Both the position numbers and the translations under genes were made by a program. 64,000 bases of DNA, taken from Miscanthus floridulus. Taxonomy: Eukaryota > Streptophyta > Magnoliopsida > Poales > Poaceae. Shown piece by piece: positions 24,730 through 36,193 of this stretch; positions within the stretch are counted from its first letter, which is position 1; the number at the start of each line of letters is the position of its first letter. Location of the stretch: contig NC_089583.1 in assembly GCF_019320115.1 (NCBI RefSeq), forward strand, positions 76,339,368 through 76,403,367. The letters run 5' to 3'. The notes beneath the pieces were generated by a model. It did not search any database and had not been told where the DNA came from. It saw nothing but the letters and a program-made list of their open reading frames with translations.

Positions 24730-25007
24730 TGATGAGGACATCCTCCACTATTAACCGCTGGCAAAGACGCAACAAAGGGGCCAAGTGGCCTAGTTGTAGT
24801 CGGGCGGCGACCGTGTGAGCCTCTGAATAATCCCACCTTGCTTAGCTTGGGAGGAGGAAGCCACCTTAAAAGGGAGAGCCACCCTTCCCCTATTGGACTA
24901 GTCTTTTAGGGACATTGGGCCTTTCCCCGAGTGGGTGTGCCTGAGAACTGTTGGGGTCCGGGCAGCCTTAATTTATTGGGCCTCGGCCAACCTCACTTGG
25001 GCCGGAT
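24730..25007 (+). repeat. Mini-LTR unit 3, truncated (278 bp)
   Basis: It is nearly identical to unit 1 but lacks the last six bases. At 25007/25008 it joins position 33 of the large LTR of the gag-only element. The five bases CGGAT are shared by the unit end and by the large LTR at 28444-28448, a possible microhomology at the joint. Confidence 0.85.
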
Positions 25008-26154
25008 ATGATTATAAGGTGCGCTCGTTCCTACATTTGCATAGTGGCTTTGATTATAATTCACTTGGTTCCACATGTACATGTCACTATTTGATTGTAG
25101 GTTCAAATGTGTTTCATAATGGAAGTTCATCAAAGTTGAACTTTTGGTTCGTCGGCAGCCCGACAGTGCCTCATTGGGAAGGCCATAACTCATCCATCCG
25201 GAGTGCGATCGAGGTCAATGAGCACTTGATGAAAATCTTGTTTGATAAGCTTTCAAATAAATCTGGTCCCATCTCAATATCACGTCGGCAAGGCCTCCAA
25301 ATTACTAATATATTCTGTCGCTATTTCTGGCGGGAGCTACACTGTCGTCATGGGCTTGTTAGACATCCTTGGGACCCCGGCCCAAGTTGGAGCACGCCCC
25401 AAGAAGATGGAGAACACCTAAGAGATGGCCTTAGACGTCCTCCTCCTTGGCCACCACCTTAGGAGGCCAGCAAGAACGTCCAAGCCAAGCTAGAGGCCCA
25501 GTCCAATCCGAGTTCGAGTCTGTCTCGGCCATGAGGACCAGTCTACAATAAAATGGACGCTCCGGATGCATCCGAACTCCGTTTTCGATGATCCACATAT
25601 GGATGGAAAGATAATTTGATAAGGAAACCAATCCAAGTGGTTTCACATCAAAAGCTCTTCGGAATCAACAGGAATCGTCGAAACAAGTCAGCGTCCAGAA
25701 TCTGTCAGGGTGCTGCGACACCTTCTTTTGGGCCGTTGGGCCTTGTAACGTGTTGGGACACCTTTAGGACGTGAAGAGGGATCCTTGGACGTCCCTTAGG
25801 CTATATAATCAGTAGCCACCGCCTACTTTAGGGTTTGGGTTTTGCTTAGATTATTCTGTTGAGAACAGTTTCGCCGTTCATCGGTTTGTGAGACCCCAAC
25901 TCGTGAGATTAATCATACATCCGCAATTTGGTTGCGATCTTTCTTGTTCTTGCTTGTGTTCTTCGTTGCGCAGGCAGGGATTAGCCTTCTTGGCGAGGTC
26001 AACCTGGTCTGTGACTCGGTTGATAACCAGAGGAGCTGTGGTGCTAAGATTGCAGGGTTCGGTCTTTCGATCTGAAGCCGGATTGGTGTGTCATTCTCCG
26101 CCACAACGATAGTTACCATCACCTGACGGAAGATCGGGATCCCCGTCTCCATTA
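25008..26154 (+). repeat. Truncated left LTR of the composite element
   Basis: It aligns without gaps to 28456-29602 with about seven substitutions. The first 32 bases of the full LTR (28424-28455) are missing and replaced by the mini-LTR array. It ends CATTA, two bases before primer-binding site TGGTATCAGAGC at 26157-26168. Confidence 0.88.
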
Positions 26155-27304
26155 AGTGGTATCAGAGCTTCAGGTATACCGTCAAGTTCGTATCTTACCC
26201 TTAGTTCGAGTGTTTTTGCTTCTATCCCATAGTCCAATGCCATATTTATTTCCTATCCTATAACCATCCGTGCCATAGCCTTTGCATGATTCAGTTTCAG
26301 AGTTCGCTTTGTTGAGTTTATGTCCTAGGTCAAAGTCTTGTTGCTGGTTTAGATTGTGTTCTTTTCTAGTTTGTGTTGATCCTTTCACCCGCCGCTATTC
26401 CGTATCACCATCGGTTTGCATCTTGTGTCCACTAAATCCCTAATTCGAGCAGCTTCTTTAAAACAGTCATAACTTTTGCATCCGAACTCGAAACGGGAAA
26501 AATTTTATATCTACGGAGAACGCCAGAAAATTTTAGATCTATTTCATCCCAGCATCGCTGGGTTCGCAAAAATTAGATTTGCGAAATTCGATTAGGAAAA
26601 TTGAGTTTCTGGGCCCACAAGTTTTGGTATGCTTTTTAGAGTACAGTCCTAATTTTCTATAGGCCACATCTTTTATTCAATTGAGCTCAAATTTTTTGTG
26701 GTTTATTCTTGTGTGCTCCTTGCTGAGAAAAAAATATCAAAAGAGCAAAAGCAAGAAAAAAAAAGATTGGACAAAAAAATAAAAGAAAAAAATAGTAAAA
26801 GAGAATAGAAGATATCGAAAAGGAGCACATAAGAAACACTCAATAGCTCTATTGTTTGTGGTACCTTTTGCCTTGTTCATATCCGTTGCTACCTTTAATA
26901 CTTGTTTCCTTTCATCCTTGTTTTCTCTCTTGTTTATCACAACTGGTGATAGGAACACGTATAGGCCAGCAACTAGGACAAGTGCTTTGGACATTTATTC
27001 AGTATTGCTGTCTGTCACTGACTTGTGTGCCACATATATATATATTTGTTTTTTTTCGTGCCTCCCAAGCTCCACATATATACTTCAGATCGGTACAGAA
27101 AAAAGGTCCTTGCAATCTCGGTACCACTACCTCATAGGTATCACGAACCAGCCACCGGTTGTACCGCCCACTGCTTGCATTGGTAAGAACTTTGTAAGAG
27201 CTTGGTAAGACGCTTCCACTTGCTATCAAAAGTGACACCACTGCAACCACGTAGTCATTTGATAGGGATAATATTTTTGTATTGTCTTTTGTTGTCTTCT
27301 AACA
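26155..27304 (+). other. Leader of the composite element
   Basis: It contains the primer-binding site, then an A-rich purine stretch (26725-26830) and a short (TA)n tract near 27035. No gene is seen. Confidence 0.6.
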
Positions 27305-28910
27305 ATGACAGGTTGTTCGTATCCACCGACTTATGATGGTATAGGTGCTGATGAGTACATAGAGTGGGAAATTGCCATCGATAATATATTTGCTACTCGC
27401 TTTATGTGTCCAAGGAGGAAGGTAAAAAAATGCAGCTAGTGTTTTACGACATTCTGCTTTATCTTGGTGGGAGTCTTTAGATCCTTCTGATAAGCCTCAA
27501 ACTTGGAATGATATGAAACTTCTTATGCGAGAAACCTTTGTTAATCGACCTCCTGTTTTAACTTCATATGATGAGGTGCACCATTTAGAGGAAGAGTCTG
27601 TTGTTATTCCTCCTGCTATGCCTAACCTTTTGCATGACAATGTAGAAAAGAGCAAGGATGACGTGATAGAAAATGAGAAACTCACAGCCTCATGTGAAAA
27701 TTCAGAACCATCAATGATTACCCCTGCTGAACATGAGAGCAAAGGTAATGCCCATGATGCTAAACTCATAGAAGGTGAGAGTTCTCTTGATGTGCTGAAT
27801 TTTTCCACCAATCATGCTATGATAGAGCAAATTTTAGTGGAGCATTCGCTTGATTTACCTTTGTCACAAGATGATTTGCTTGATGTTTCTTGTGATGAAG
27901 ATGACTTGCATGATGATATTTATGTTATACCCATGCAATCATTGAAGAATGATCACGCTATATGTGTGCTGAAAATGAGCACTTGTGCTGAAAATAGACT
28001 TGTTATTCATAATGCTAGTGAAGTTAATGAGCTAAAATTATTGTCTTCTTTAAATACTTTGGGTTACATTGAATTTGATGTTCCGTGTAATCTTAGTTCT
28101 TTAGAGGAGAAACTTTATGCATATGCTGATTTGCCATGGTTCTCTAGACATACATATCATTTTATTGGAAAATATAATTGCAAAGGAGAGTATATGGTGC
28201 ATCGTGTCTATATTTGTTCAAATCTGAAATCTCCTTATATTGAGCAAAAGTATGATCAACCAAAGGATTGCAATTGCTATAATCTTGTCATGTCGAGTTC
28301 CCCTAGTTTTGTTATAAAGAAACATGTTAAATTTCAAGAAGGGGAGCAATGTTGGCTACTACCAACAATGTTTTCTTCATCTAATCCCAAACCGAGGACG
28401 GTTTGTTGTCAAGAAGGGGAGGATGATGAGGACATGGCACCTTCGGATACGAACAATGATTATAAGGTGCGCTCGTTCCTACATTTGCATAGTGGCTTTG
28501 GTTATAATTCACTTGGTTCCACATGTACATGTCACTATTTGATTGTAGGTTCAAATGTGTTTCATAATGGAAGTTCATCAAAGTTGAACTTTTGGTTCGT
28601 CGGCAGCCCGACAGTGCCTCATTGGGAAGGCCATAACTCATCCATCCGGAGTGCGATCGAGGTCAATGAGCACTTGATGGAAATCTTGTTTGATAAGCTT
28701 TCAAATAAATCTGGTCCCATCTCAATATCACGTCGGCAAGGCCTCCAAATTACTAATATATTCTGTCGCTATTTCTGGCGGGAGCTACACTGTCGTCATG
28801 GGCTTGTTAGACATCCTTGGGACCCCGGCCCAAGTTGGAGCACGCCCCAAGAAGATGGAGAACACCTAAGAGATGGCCTTAGACGTCCTCCTCCTTGGCC
28901 ACCACCTTAG
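27305..28910 (+). CDS. gag-derived ORF of the composite element, one frame change, reads into the 3' LTR
   Basis: ATG 27305 opens a frame of about 40 residues with the gag start pattern (YDGIGADEYIEWE). At a run of seven A (about 27423-27429) the frame changes to one open to 28908. That frame continues the gag capsid pattern (ALSWWESL, TWNDMKLLMRETFV) and then about 330 residues of acidic sequence with no domain I recognise. The last ~160 residues are encoded by LTR sequence. No zinc knuckle, protease or polymerase is present. The 465-codon ATG-initiated frame (27513-28910) is fully open, unusual next to the decayed elements around it. Either the A-run is a true frameshift, a slippage site, or a sequencing indel. 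Confidence 0.65.
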
Positions 28911-29602
28911 GAGGCCAGCAAGGACGTCCAAGCCAAGCTAGAGGCCCAGTCCAATCCGAGTTCGAGTCTGTCTCGGCCATGAGGACCAGTCTACAATAAA
29001 ATGGACGCTCCGGATGCATCCGAACTCCGTTTTCGATGATCCACATATGGATGGAAAGATAATTTGATAAGGAAACCAATCCAAGTGGTTTCACATCAAA
29101 AGCTCTTCGGAATCAACAGGAATCGTCGAAACAAGTTAGCGTCCAGAATTTGTCAGGGTGCTGCGACACCTTCTTTTGGGCCGTTGGGCCTTGTAACGTG
29201 TTGGGACACCTTTAGGACGTGAAGAGGGATCCTTGGACGTCCCTTAGGCTATATAATCAGTAGCCACCGCCTACTTTAGGGTTTGGGTTTTGCTTAGATT
29301 ATTCTGTTGAGAACAGTTTCACCGTTCATCGGTTTGTGAGACCCCAACTCGTGAGATTAATCATACATCCGCAATTTGGTTGCGATCTTTCTTGTTCTTG
29401 CTTGTGTTCTTCGTTGCGCAGGCAGGGATTAGCCTTCTTGGCGAGGTCAACCTGGTCCGTGACTCGGTTGATAACCAGAGGAGCTGTGGTGCTAAGATTG
29501 CAGGGTTCGGTCTTTCGATCTGAAGCCGGATTGGTGTGTCATTCTCCGCCACAACGATAGTTACCATCACCTGACGGAAGATCGGGATCCCCGTCTCCAT
29601 TA
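28424..29602 (+). repeat. Right (3') LTR of the composite element
   Basis: 1179 bp, TGATGAGGACATGG...CATTA, preceded by purine-rich AAGAAGGGGAGGA and followed by target duplication CCAAG (29603-29607). A probable TATA box (CTATATAATC) lies near 29249. The first 12 bases, TGATGAGGACAT, are shared with the mini-LTR units, so the two families may be related. Confidence 0.88.
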
Positions 29603-29739
29603 CCAAGTCTCCCTTGTAGCGTTATCGTAACGCTGATCCCCCATCGATGGGCTCGGGGGGTTTCTCGAAAAATTAGAATAACTAAAGAACGCTTCTTTAT
29701 TGTATTTCGAGAAACAATGTATATAATGCTCAGAAATTT

Positions 29740-32700
29740 TTAAGGGTAGAGGCGACATAGCTGTTCTATGTTCCAAGCGTTGGTGAGGATTTCACCCTTC
29801 TCATTGGCTAGCCTGTAGGTCCTAGGCTTTAGCACTTGGGTGATGATGTACGGCCCTTCCCATGGCGGGGTCAGCTTGTGGCGGCCCTTATTGCTCTGCC
29901 TTAGTCTCAGCACTAGGTCGCCCACCTTCAGGTCTCGGCTTCGAATGCGCCGGGCTTGATAGCATCGTAGGGCTTGCTGGTACTTGGCCGAGTGTAGCAG
30001 CGCAACATCTCGGGCTTCCTCTAGTTGGTCGAGGGTGTCCTCGCGGGTAGTGCGGTTGCTTTGCTCATTGTAGGCATGTAGCCTCGGGGAACCATACTCC
30101 AAATCAGTGGGGAGGATGGCCTCGGCTCCATAGACCAGGAAGAATAGTGTGAACCCCGTGGCTCGGCTCGGAGTGTTCCTCATGCTCCAGATGACTGACG
30201 GGAGTTCGGCAAGCCATTTCTTGCCAAATTTCTTCAACCGGTTGTATATTCTTGGCTTTAGGCCCTGTAGGATCATGCCATTGGCACGTTCTACTTGGCC
30301 ATTTGTCCTAGGGTGTCCTACGACCGACCAGACCACATGGATGCGGTGGTCGTCGCAGAACATCAGGAACTTGTGGCCGGTGAATTGTGTCCCATTGTCA
30401 GTGATGATGGTGTTTGGAACCCTAAACCTATGGATGATATCAGTGAAGAACAGCACCACTTGCTCGGATTTGATTCGAGTGATCGGACGAGCCTCGATCT
30501 ACTTGGAGAACTTATCGAACGCTACCAGCAAATGGGTATAGCCCTCGGGGGCCTTCTACAGAGGCCCAACCATGTCTAGCCCCCATACGGCGAATGGCCA
30601 TGTAATGGGGATGGTTTGGAGGGCTTGGGCCGAGAGGTGCGTCTGTCGTGCATAGTACTAGCATCCCTCGTAGGAGCATACCAGCTTGGTGGCGTCAGCA
30701 ACCGTCATTGCCTAGTAGAACCCTTGGCGAAAGGTGTTTTCGACGAGCATCCGAGGCGCTGCATGGTGCCTGTAGGCACCCGCGTGCAAGTCCCAAAGTA
30801 GGGATTGGCCTGCCTTGGTGGTGATGCATCGTTGGAGGACGCCAGATGGGCTCCGCCTATACAACTCGCTATTGCTGAGGACGTAAATTTTGGCTCGTTG
30901 TGCAAGCCGTCGGGCTTTGGTCCTGTCTGTAGGAAGCTCTCCTCGAACGAGGCAATCAAGGAACGGGACTCGCCAGTCCGAGCCCTAGTTGGCCTCGGGA
31001 GGCTCCACATTGACTTCCATGGCCTCGAGCTCAGCCATGGTGGCCTCGGTGATAGAGGGGGCCTCAGGCCCTGTGGTGGGCTTGACCAGTGGGCCCTCTT
31101 CCACCACCGAGGCGTAGTCGATGGAAGGCTTGTGGAGCTCTCTGGCGAAGATGTTTGGGGGAACCGGGGCCCATGCCGATGCCATCTTGGCTAGTTCGTC
31201 CGTGGCCTCGTTGAATTTTCACGCAATGTGGTTGAGTTCAAGACCGTCGAACTTGTCTTCTAGGCGACGTACCAACCTACAGTATGCCTCCATTTTGGGG
31301 TCATGGCAGTTTGACTCCTTCATCACTTGATCAACGACAAGCTGCGAATCACCCCGTACGTTGAGACGTGGTACTCCAAGTTCGATGGCGATCTGCAAGC
31401 CATTGATGAGGGCTTCGTACCTGGCTACGTTGTTGGGGGCGGCGAAGTGGAGCCGGATCATGTAGCGCATGTGCACTCCGAGGGGTGAGACGAAGAGTAG
31501 ACCCGCGCATGCCTCAGTTTTCATTAGGGACCCATCAAAGTACATGGTCCAGCATTCCACCTGGATTTGAGCAGGTGGCAGTTGGGTGTCGGTCCATTCA
31601 TCCACAAAATTGGCCAAGACCTAGGATTTGATTGCTTTCTGAGGCACAAAAGATAGGGCTTCCCCCATGAGTTCCATAGCCCACTTGGCTATTCTACCCG
31701 AGGCCTCCCGGTTCTGGATTATCTCTCCCAGAGGGAAAGACGACACCACAGTCACCGGGTCGGACTCGAAGTAGTGACACAGCTTGCGTCGAGCCAAGAC
31801 TATGGTGTAGATCAACTTCTGGATGTGGGGGGTAGCATGTCTTAGTCTCAGAGAGCACCTCACTGACAAAGTAAATAGGTCATTGGATGGGTAGAGCATG
31901 CCCCTCTTCCTATCTCTTGACCACCACGGCCACACTGACCACTTGGGTCATTGCGGCGACGTAGAGTAAGAGGGCCTCGCCCTTGGTTGGTGGCACTAGG
32001 ACAGGAGGATTGGTGAGCAGTGCCTTGAGCTTGGTGAGGGCCTCTTCGGCCTCAAGGGTCCAAGAAAAGCATTTAGATTTTCTCAAGAGGCGGTACAGAG
32101 GCAAGCCTTTTTCGCCAAGGCGCGAGATGAAGCGGCTTAGGGCCGCAAGGCATCCCATAACCCTCTGCACTCTCTTGAGGTCTCGGATTGGTCCCATGTT
32201 GGTCACAGCCGAGACCTTCTCTGGGTTGGCCTCGATGCCGCGCTCCGAGGCTATGAATCCCAAGAGCATGCCTCGGGGGACCCCGAAGACACATTTCTTG
32301 GGGTTGAGCTTGATGCCCTTCTCTCTGAGGCATTTGAAGGCTATCTCTAGGACATCGACGAGATCACTGGCCTTCCTGGACTTGACCACGATGTCATCCA
32401 CGTAGGCCTCAATGGTTCGCCCGATGTGCTCACCAAAGACCTAGGTCATGCATCGCTGGTATGTGCCCCTATGTTTCTAAGGCTGAACGGCATAGTCACA
32501 TAGCAGTACATGCCAAATGGGGTGATGAAAGAAGTCATGAGTTGGTCAGATTCTTTTATCTTGATTTGATGGTAACTGGAATATGCATCAAGGAAAGATA
32601 AGGTTTTGCATCCCGCAGTGGAGTCAATGATTTGGTCGATTCGAGGTAACAGGAATGGGACTTTTGGACATGCTTTATTTAAACCGGTATAGTCTATACA

Positions 32701-35700
32701 CATCCTCCACTTCCCATTTTTCTTTTTAACTAATATGGGATTAGCTAACCACTCTGGATGGGACACTTCCTTAATGAATCTAGCCACCAAAAGCTTCTGC
32801 ACCTCCTCGTCGATGGCCCTGCGCTTTTCCTCGTTGAATCGGCGCAGGCGCTGCTTCACCAGTCTAGAGCCGGCCCAAATGTCCAAGGTGTGCTCGGCGA
32901 CCTCCCTTGGTATGCCCGGCATGTCCGAGGGACTCCACGTGAATACATCAGCATTCACATAGAGAAAGTCAACGAGCACGGCTTCCTATTTGCTGTCGAG
33001 GGTGGCGCTGATCCTTAGCGCCCAGTCGTTGGAGCCAATGGGGTCGACCAGGACGAGCTTGATAGGCTCTGCGGGCTCGAAAGTCCTGGCACGACGCTTG
33101 GAGTCAGGCGCCTCATACCAAGTTGGTCAAGGTTGATGATGAGGGTCTCGGCCTCCATGAGAGCCTTGGCGTACTCGATGCATTCGACATCGCAGTCGTA
33201 TGCATGCTCGTACATGGACTCAATAGTGATGACGCCGTTGGGGCCTGGCATCTTGAGCTTGAGGTAGGTGTAGTTGGGGATCACCATGAACTTGGCGTAG
33301 CACGGGCGCCCCAGGATGGCGTGATAGGTCCCCTTGAACCCAACCACCTTGAAGGTGAAGACCTCCTTGTGGTAGTTGGAGGGAGTGCCGAAGCAGACGG
33401 GCAAGTCGATGTGCTCGAGGGGTCACGTGCGTTTCCCCGGCACGATGCCATGGAAGGGCGCAGCATCACCTCACATCTATGACTGGTCAAGCCCCAGGAG
33501 TTCCAGGGTGTTGGCGTAGAGGATGTTGAGGCCGCTGCCTCCATCCATCAACACCTTGGTGAGCCGGGTGTTGCCGATGATCGGGTCAACGACGAGTGGG
33601 TACTGCCCGGGGTTTGGGACATAATCAGGGTGGTCATCCCAATCAAAGGTGATCACCTCCCGAGACCAGTCGAGGTACCAAGGAGTGGCCACCTTGACCA
33701 AGAAGACCTATCGGTGCTCCTTCTTTCACTGACGCGCCATGAGGCTCGCTGAAGGCCCACCAAAGATCATGAAGGCATTGTACACCTCGGGGAACCTATC
33801 GTCCTTGTCATTGTCCCTATTGCCAGCATCCCTCTTCTTGGCCTCGTCGTTGGGGAGCCTGAGCTTGGCATAGTAATGCCGGAGCGTGGTGCACTCTTCG
33901 AGGGTGTGCTTCACCGGGCCCTGGTGGTAAGGGTAGGGCTTCTTAAGCCTGTCGTCAAAGAGCCTAGGGCCTCTGGCGAGGCCTTGGGGATTCTTGCGTT
34001 CTGTGGCTATGACCAGACCAGTCTTGAGGACCTCCTGCTTCCCCTAGCGACCCTTTTTCTTTTTCTTGGGGAGGTTGGGGGCCAAGGCCCTAGGGGCCTC
34101 GTCCCTCCACTTCCCCTTGGTGTTGTTGTTGGGGAAGATGGCCCCGACAGCCTCTTCACCCGAGGTGAAGTTAGTGGCGATGTCGAGGAGTGCGGACACC
34201 ATGGTCGGTATGTTCCAACCTAACTCTCAGACCAGGTCTCGGCAGGAGGTGCTGGAGAGGAATGCCTAGACAATTTCTGAGTCACCGACGTGGGGCAACT
34301 CAGTGCATTACTTGGAGAAGCATCGGATGAAGTCTCGAAGAGACTCGTCCGGCATCTAGCGACAACTCTTGAGGTCCCAGGAGTTCCCGGGGTGCACGTA
34401 TGTGCCCTAGAAATTCCCGACGAAGACCTTTACCAAGTCACGCTAGTTGTGGATCTATAAGGGAGGGAGGTGTTCGAGCCAGGCTCGCACCGAGTCTAAC
34501 AGGAACAAGGGGAGGTTGTGGATGATGAGCAGGTCATCATCCGCACCGCCTAGCTAACAAGCTAGGTAGTAATCGGCCAGCCACACCTCAAGGTTGGTCT
34601 CACTGCTGTACTTCGAGAGGTTGGCTGGTTGCCAAAACTAGGCCGAGAAGTGGGCACCGCGGATGGCCTTGCTGAAGACTCAAGGGCCAGGTGGCCCAAG
34701 AGAAGGACTATGGTCCTCCCTACTGTCGTAGCGACCGCCTCAGTGTGGGTGGTAGCCTTGGGTGGTCCCATCGTCATTGTGGCGCCGTCGCCTGCTGACC
34801 ACATCGTGGTCGCCTTGTGCCTCATGTCGATCGCCGAGGCGGTCGTGCACTGAGGGGGCCTTGTTGGCTTTTGGTGCCCAAGCAGGCTCAAGATGAACTG
34901 AGGCCTCTCTATCCTACCGAGGCGCCCCCATGCCTTTGAGAGGCGAAACTTTTGGCCTGCTGTACTATGGTGGTCTCGAGGAGGTCTTAGAGCTCACTGT
35001 GGGCCCATCGCCCCTCCAAGGTAGAGGGCTCGAGCATTGTCTGGAGTAGCATCACCACTGCCATGACGTTCTGGCTAGGGCAATTGAAGATAGGGGGTTG
35101 CTCGCCCCCTTCGTCATTGTTGATGCGGTGGTTGATGTCGTAAGCCCTCTATCGGGCTGCTCCGCCATCACCGCGACCCCATTGCTCCCGCTCCTCCAAG
35201 GTAGAAGGAGGCAGTCTTGTTCGACCTTGGCCTAAAGCTCATGGAGCTGCTCCAAGTCAAGGCGTCGAAGTTCCTCGTGGGCGGGGTTCTCGTTCCGCGC
35301 TGCCGGGGGCTCGATGTGTAGAGGTGCGACATTGCCTGCCCCCTTGTGGGGCGGGAAGTGACTGCCTGCCCCTTCATCCTCATTGCTCATGCTTGGCATC
35401 CCGAGCTCGACGTTGAAGCACTCACGAGTGGGATCGTAAGTGCCATCATCATCGGAGTTGGAGTAGCCGAAGCAGTAGTCGCTCGCGGTCATGAAGCGAC
35501 GCACGGCTTTAGGGTCGCGAAGCCCAAAGAAGTCTGCTCTAGCCCATGCCTTGTCCTCCTCCAAGGAGTCAGTGTGGGTGTGGATCGAGGTTGTGGCAAT
35601 GAGGTCGAGGGTGAAATGTTAGTGGCGTCCTAGGGGCTCCGCGTGAGAGGAGGCATATGTGGAAGCATAGGTGGCAGCGGCATTGCTCAACCCGAAGGGT

Positions 35701-36150
35701 ACGGAGATGGTGCCATCATCGGGTTGTGCTCCACCGGAGTCGACTCCTCAGGAGGTGGTGGGGCAGAGCTTGATGATGGGGCATCGCTGCGCGCCACCGG
35801 CGTCTTTCCCTTGCCCAGGCTTAAGCTAGATAGGTCCCCAACCAGGGACTCTGTACCAACAGTCGGGTGTGGGATACTGGCGGAGCACGGTGTGTCGCCC
35901 TAAGCTCGCGCGGTGTTGGGGTGGTCCCACCCACGTCGTGCCTGGCGAGCACAATGAGAGCGGCGGCCCAGGCGCCACCTATGCCTGGACTGCTGGTGCG
36001 TGATGTCATCGTCCATCGGTGGGGCTCTGGGTGTGAGGAGTACCATATCATACTCACATCCTAGACACATGAACTCTAGGCTCCCGAACTAGATCACCGT
36101 GCCGAGACATAGTGGTCGCATGGGGTTTGCCATCCGGAACTTGTTGGGAT
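29740..36150 (-). pseudogene. Tat-1 gag-pol, broken by stops and frameshifts
   Basis: Reading down the minus strand: gag remnants (about 36150-33726), with an acidic segment at 35564-35232 and the HTLEEC-type C-terminus at 33914-33726. The protease (MDGGSG motif) is within 33701-33477. Reverse transcriptase lies at 32979-31910 with YVDD at 32404-32393, RNase H is attached, and the archaeal-type RNase H is at 31617-31219 (FDGS, GDSQLVV). The integrase core at 30459-29740 has a TDNGTQF block and GHPRTNGQVE with its glutamate kept, then the C-terminal domain. A frame change at about 32465 and numerous stops separate these pieces. The integrase N-terminus (about 31200-30460) is too broken to read as one frame. 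Confidence 0.85.
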
Positions 36151-36171
36151 GACTGAGCTGACATGTAGTAG

Positions 36172-36193
36172 CTCCCCTACCTGGTGTGCCAAC
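36172..36193 (-). other. Probable primer-binding region of Tat-1
   Basis: Directly inside the LTR the minus strand reads GTTGGCACACCAGGTAGG, the usual place for a primer-binding site. I do not know the matching tRNA, so the primer is unassigned. Confidence 0.45.

Larger units (their letters stand above)
24082..29602 (+). mobile_element. Composite non-autonomous LTR element (gag only) with three tandem mini-LTR units at its left end
   Basis: The whole block is flanked by CCAAG at 24077-24081 and 29603-29607. From the left: LTR-like units 24082-24365, 24406-24689 and 24730-25007 (truncated), then 25008-26154, which equals positions 33-1179 of the right LTR. A primer-binding site (26157-26168), leader, gag-derived ORF (27305-28910), polypurine tract (about 28411-28423) and the full right LTR (28424-29602) follow. 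There is no protease, reverse transcriptase or integrase. The LTR segments differ at about seven positions over 1147 bp by eye, so the insertion is recent. Confidence 0.85.

Noticed and set aside
24082..25007. Ordinary tandem satellite repeat
   Set aside because: Each unit has LTR termini, and the spacers hold a tRNA-Met primer site and a purine tract, so a retroelement origin fits better.
24935..25462. 175-codon ORF spanning the mini-LTR/large-LTR junction
   Set aside because: The frame crosses a chimeric LTR junction and matches the LTR part of the gag ORF only by position. No independent support.
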